This document shows positions 62,698 through 64,000 of a DNA stretch of 64,000 nucleotides, one piece after another (the stretch's first letter is position 1; each line of letters begins with the position of its first letter). Origin of the DNA: Bacteroides finegoldii DSM 17565 (lineage in GTDB: Bacteria > Bacteroidota > Bacteroidia > Bacteroidales > Bacteroidaceae); assembly GCF_000156195.1 (NCBI RefSeq), contig NZ_GG688318.1, positions 230,882 through 294,881 on the forward strand. The letters run 5' to 3'. The notes below the pieces were generated by a model, which made no database searches, was not told where the DNA came from, and was given only the letters and a program-made list of their open reading frames with translations. The position numbers were made by a program, and so were the translations under genes.

Positions 62698-63717
62698 TTA
62701 TTCTACGATTGTCACCCATCCGTGTGTATCCGGTTCGTCACCATATTGGATACCACGCAACTTATTGTACAGCTTCGTACAAATCGGTCCCGGCTTTCCG
62801 TCTTTAGAAATAACGTATGATTTTCCATTCTCCAAATCATCGATACGCTGAATCGGGCTGATTACTGCCGCAGTTCCGCAAGCACCGGCTTCTTCAAAAG
62901 TCTCCAGTTCTTCTTCCGGTATCGGGCGGCGTTCAACCTTGATACCCATATCTTCCGCCAACTGCATTAAGCTCTTGTTCGTGATAGACGGGAGAATGGA
63001 AGTTGACTTCGGAGTGATATAAGTGTTATTTTTGATACCGAAGAAGTTGGCAGCTCCACACTCATCGATATACTTCTTTTCTTTTGCGTCGAGATAGAAT
63101 TCGCAGGAATAACCCAAGTCATGCGCTTTTTTGTTGGCACGAAGACTGGCGGCATAGTTACCACCCACTTTATAGATACCAGTTCCGTGAGGAGCGGCAC
63201 GGTCATATTCGCGAATGATAACGTACGGATTGGTAGAGAAACCACCCTTGAAGTACGGACCTACCGGAGTCACAAATACGACAAACATATATTCATTTGC
63301 CGGATGCACCCCCACTTGAGCACTTGTTCCGATCAGCAACGGACGAATGTAAAGAGAAGCACCTGTCTCGTATGGAGGAATGAAACGTTCGTTCAGTTTC
63401 ACCACTTTCAGAATAGCTTCCTTGAAACGTTCAGTTGGAAGTTCAGCCATCAGGATTCCCTGACAAGTAGATTGCAGACGGGCTGCATTCTCTTCCAAAC
63501 GGAAAATACGCACTTTACCGTCTTTTCCACGAAAAGCTTTCAAGCCTTCAAACGCTTCCTGACCATAATGCAAGCACGTAGCTGCCATGTGCAGATTCAG
63601 ATGTTCGTCACTGCTCACTTCCAGTTCTCCCCATGCTCCATTGCGGAAATTAATTCTCACATTGTAGTCTGTCTTCATGTAGCCAAACGACAGATTCGCC
63701 CAGTCTATTTCTTTCAT
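62698..63717 (-). CDS. ilvE: Branched-chain amino acid aminotransferase
   Basis: This enzyme performs the last step of Ile, Leu and Val synthesis and the first of their breakdown. The 339-residue fold-type IV PLP enzyme has the lysine in GTGIYKVGGNYAASL, YGQEAFEGLKAFRG near the N-terminus, DECGAANFF, and the EAGACGTAAVISPI loop. Length is typical. It lies 52 nt downstream of xseB on the same strand, with a -7 box between. Confidence 0.96.
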   Translation of the reverse strand: MKEIDWANLSFGYMKTDYNVRINFRNGAWGELEVSSDEHLNLHMAATCLHYGQEAFEGLKAFRGKDGKVRIFRLEENAARLQSTCQGILMAELPTERFKEAILKVVKLNERFIPPYETGASLYIRPLLIGTSAQVGVHPANEYMFVVFVTPVGPYFKGGFSTNPYVIIREYDRAAPHGTGIYKVGGNYAASLRANKKAHDLGYSCEFYLDAKEKKYIDECGAANFFGIKNNTYITPKSTSILPSITNKSLMQLAEDMGIKVERRPIPEEELETFEEAGACGTAAVISPIQRIDDLENGKSYVISKDGKPGPICTKLYNKLRGIQYGDEPDTHGWVTIVE

Positions 63718-63757
63718 ATTGTAACGTATTAGTTTATTTTTCTTATGTATTGATTCG

Positions 63758-63765
63758 CAAAAATA
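63758..63765 (-). promoter_or_regulatory. -7 box upstream of ilvE
   Basis: TATTTTTG on the - strand matches TAnnTTTG, 41 nt before the ilvE ATG. No clear -33 partner. Confidence 0.45.
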
Positions 63766-63769
63766 GCTT

Positions 63770-63979
63770 TTATTCTTCAGATTGCCGCTTTTCTTGCAAT
63801 AATTTTTCGACTTCCTTATCTGCTTTCGTCAGTTTTTCGGTGCAGAAAGCTATTATTTCATTGGCTTCTTTGATTTTCTCACCCAAGATGTCAATATCCA
63901 ATTCATTATTGTCTATCTGGCGAACAATCTTCTCGAGACGTTCCATTGCTTGAAGATAGGTTTCTTTTTTTGCTGCCAC
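63770..63979 (-). CDS. xseB: Exodeoxyribonuclease VII small subunit
   Basis: This small subunit of the nuclease degrades single-stranded DNA to short oligonucleotides with XseA. The 69-residue all-helical protein fits the family in length and pattern (YLQAMERLEKIVRQIDNNEL, then LGEKIKEANEIIAFCTEKL). The start codon is GTG at 63979. A TAATAA on the - strand just upstream (63996-63991) may be the end of xseA, which would lie outside the window. Confidence 0.92.
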   Translation of the reverse strand: MAAKKETYLQAMERLEKIVRQIDNNELDIDILGEKIKEANEIIAFCTEKLTKADKEVEKLLQEKRQSEE

Positions 63980-64000
63980 GATCGTTATATTTATTAAGAG

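Overview
The window comes from a gut Bacteroides (Bacteroidota). Three kinds of evidence agree. There are three SusC/SusD outer-membrane glycan uptake pairs, with lipoprotein signal peptides on the SusD members. Many genes are preceded by the Bacteroides promoter pair (-33 TTTG, -7 TAnnTTTG, spacer 18-20). Housekeeping genes such as the fused DAHP synthase/chorismate mutase and the two-repeat DUF1599 protein are of Bacteroides type. I cannot name the species from sequence alone. No rRNA, tRNA, CRISPR array, insertion sequence or prophage was recognised.

2-25.6 kb is a polysaccharide utilization locus (PUL) that continues off the left edge. On the + strand lie a SusC (cut by the window edge), SusD, a second SusC that lacks the usual N-terminal domain, a second SusD, a GH16 endo-glycanase lipoprotein, and a large fusion of DUF4874/DUF4832 with a GH3 glycosidase. 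Convergent to these, on the - strand, lies an ECF sigma factor / FecR anti-sigma factor / SusC with an STN signalling domain / SusD unit. Divergent from the sigma gene are a second GH3 glycosidase and a DUF4091 (GH123-like) protein. The layout suggests endo-cleavage at the cell surface by GH16, uptake by SusCD, periplasmic trimming by GH3 and the other enzymes, and trans-envelope induction through STN-FecR-ECF. The glycan is not fixed by the sequence: GH16 plus GH3 fits beta-1,3-glucan, but GH16 O-glycanases of mucin-degrading Bacteroides are an equally good model.

25.8-36.9 kb is core metabolism on the + strand: recJ-recQ (overlapping), a TPR protein, then the aromatic amino-acid operon pheA / aminotransferase / DAHP synthase-chorismate mutase / tyrA, then dnaG. 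In front of pheA is a complete transcription attenuator: a 28-codon leader peptide full of Phe and Tyr codons, a perfect 8-bp antiterminator and a rho-independent terminator. This is the clearest regulatory device in the window. The dnaG promoter overlaps the tyrA terminator, which also shows that dnaG starts at an internal ATG.

36.9-48.5 kb is mostly on the - strand: folE and a SPOR protein; tpiA, a DoxX-type membrane protein and DUF1599, with tpiA read in frame with the membrane protein through an A8 tract; an M23/LysM peptidase and ndk; then a seven-gene run pdxJ-exbB-exbD-tonB-DJ-1-ispD-recG that includes the TonB energising complex needed by the SusC receptors. nadK is divergent from pdxJ.

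49.5-64 kb holds a coiled-coil membrane protein, a 620-bp gap with an unusual array of four palindromes at an exact 22-bp spacing, mdh, a TolC/HlyD/ABC-2/ABC-2 export operon with no ATPase gene, a PorT-like barrel, a TlpA-type thioredoxin, mrp, trmB, ilvE and xseB. Long-armed palindromic repeats occupy several intergenic gaps (37.95, 60.4 and 62.6 kb), and a degenerate 8-nt tandem repeat abuts two unrelated start codons (32.84 and 45.66 kb).
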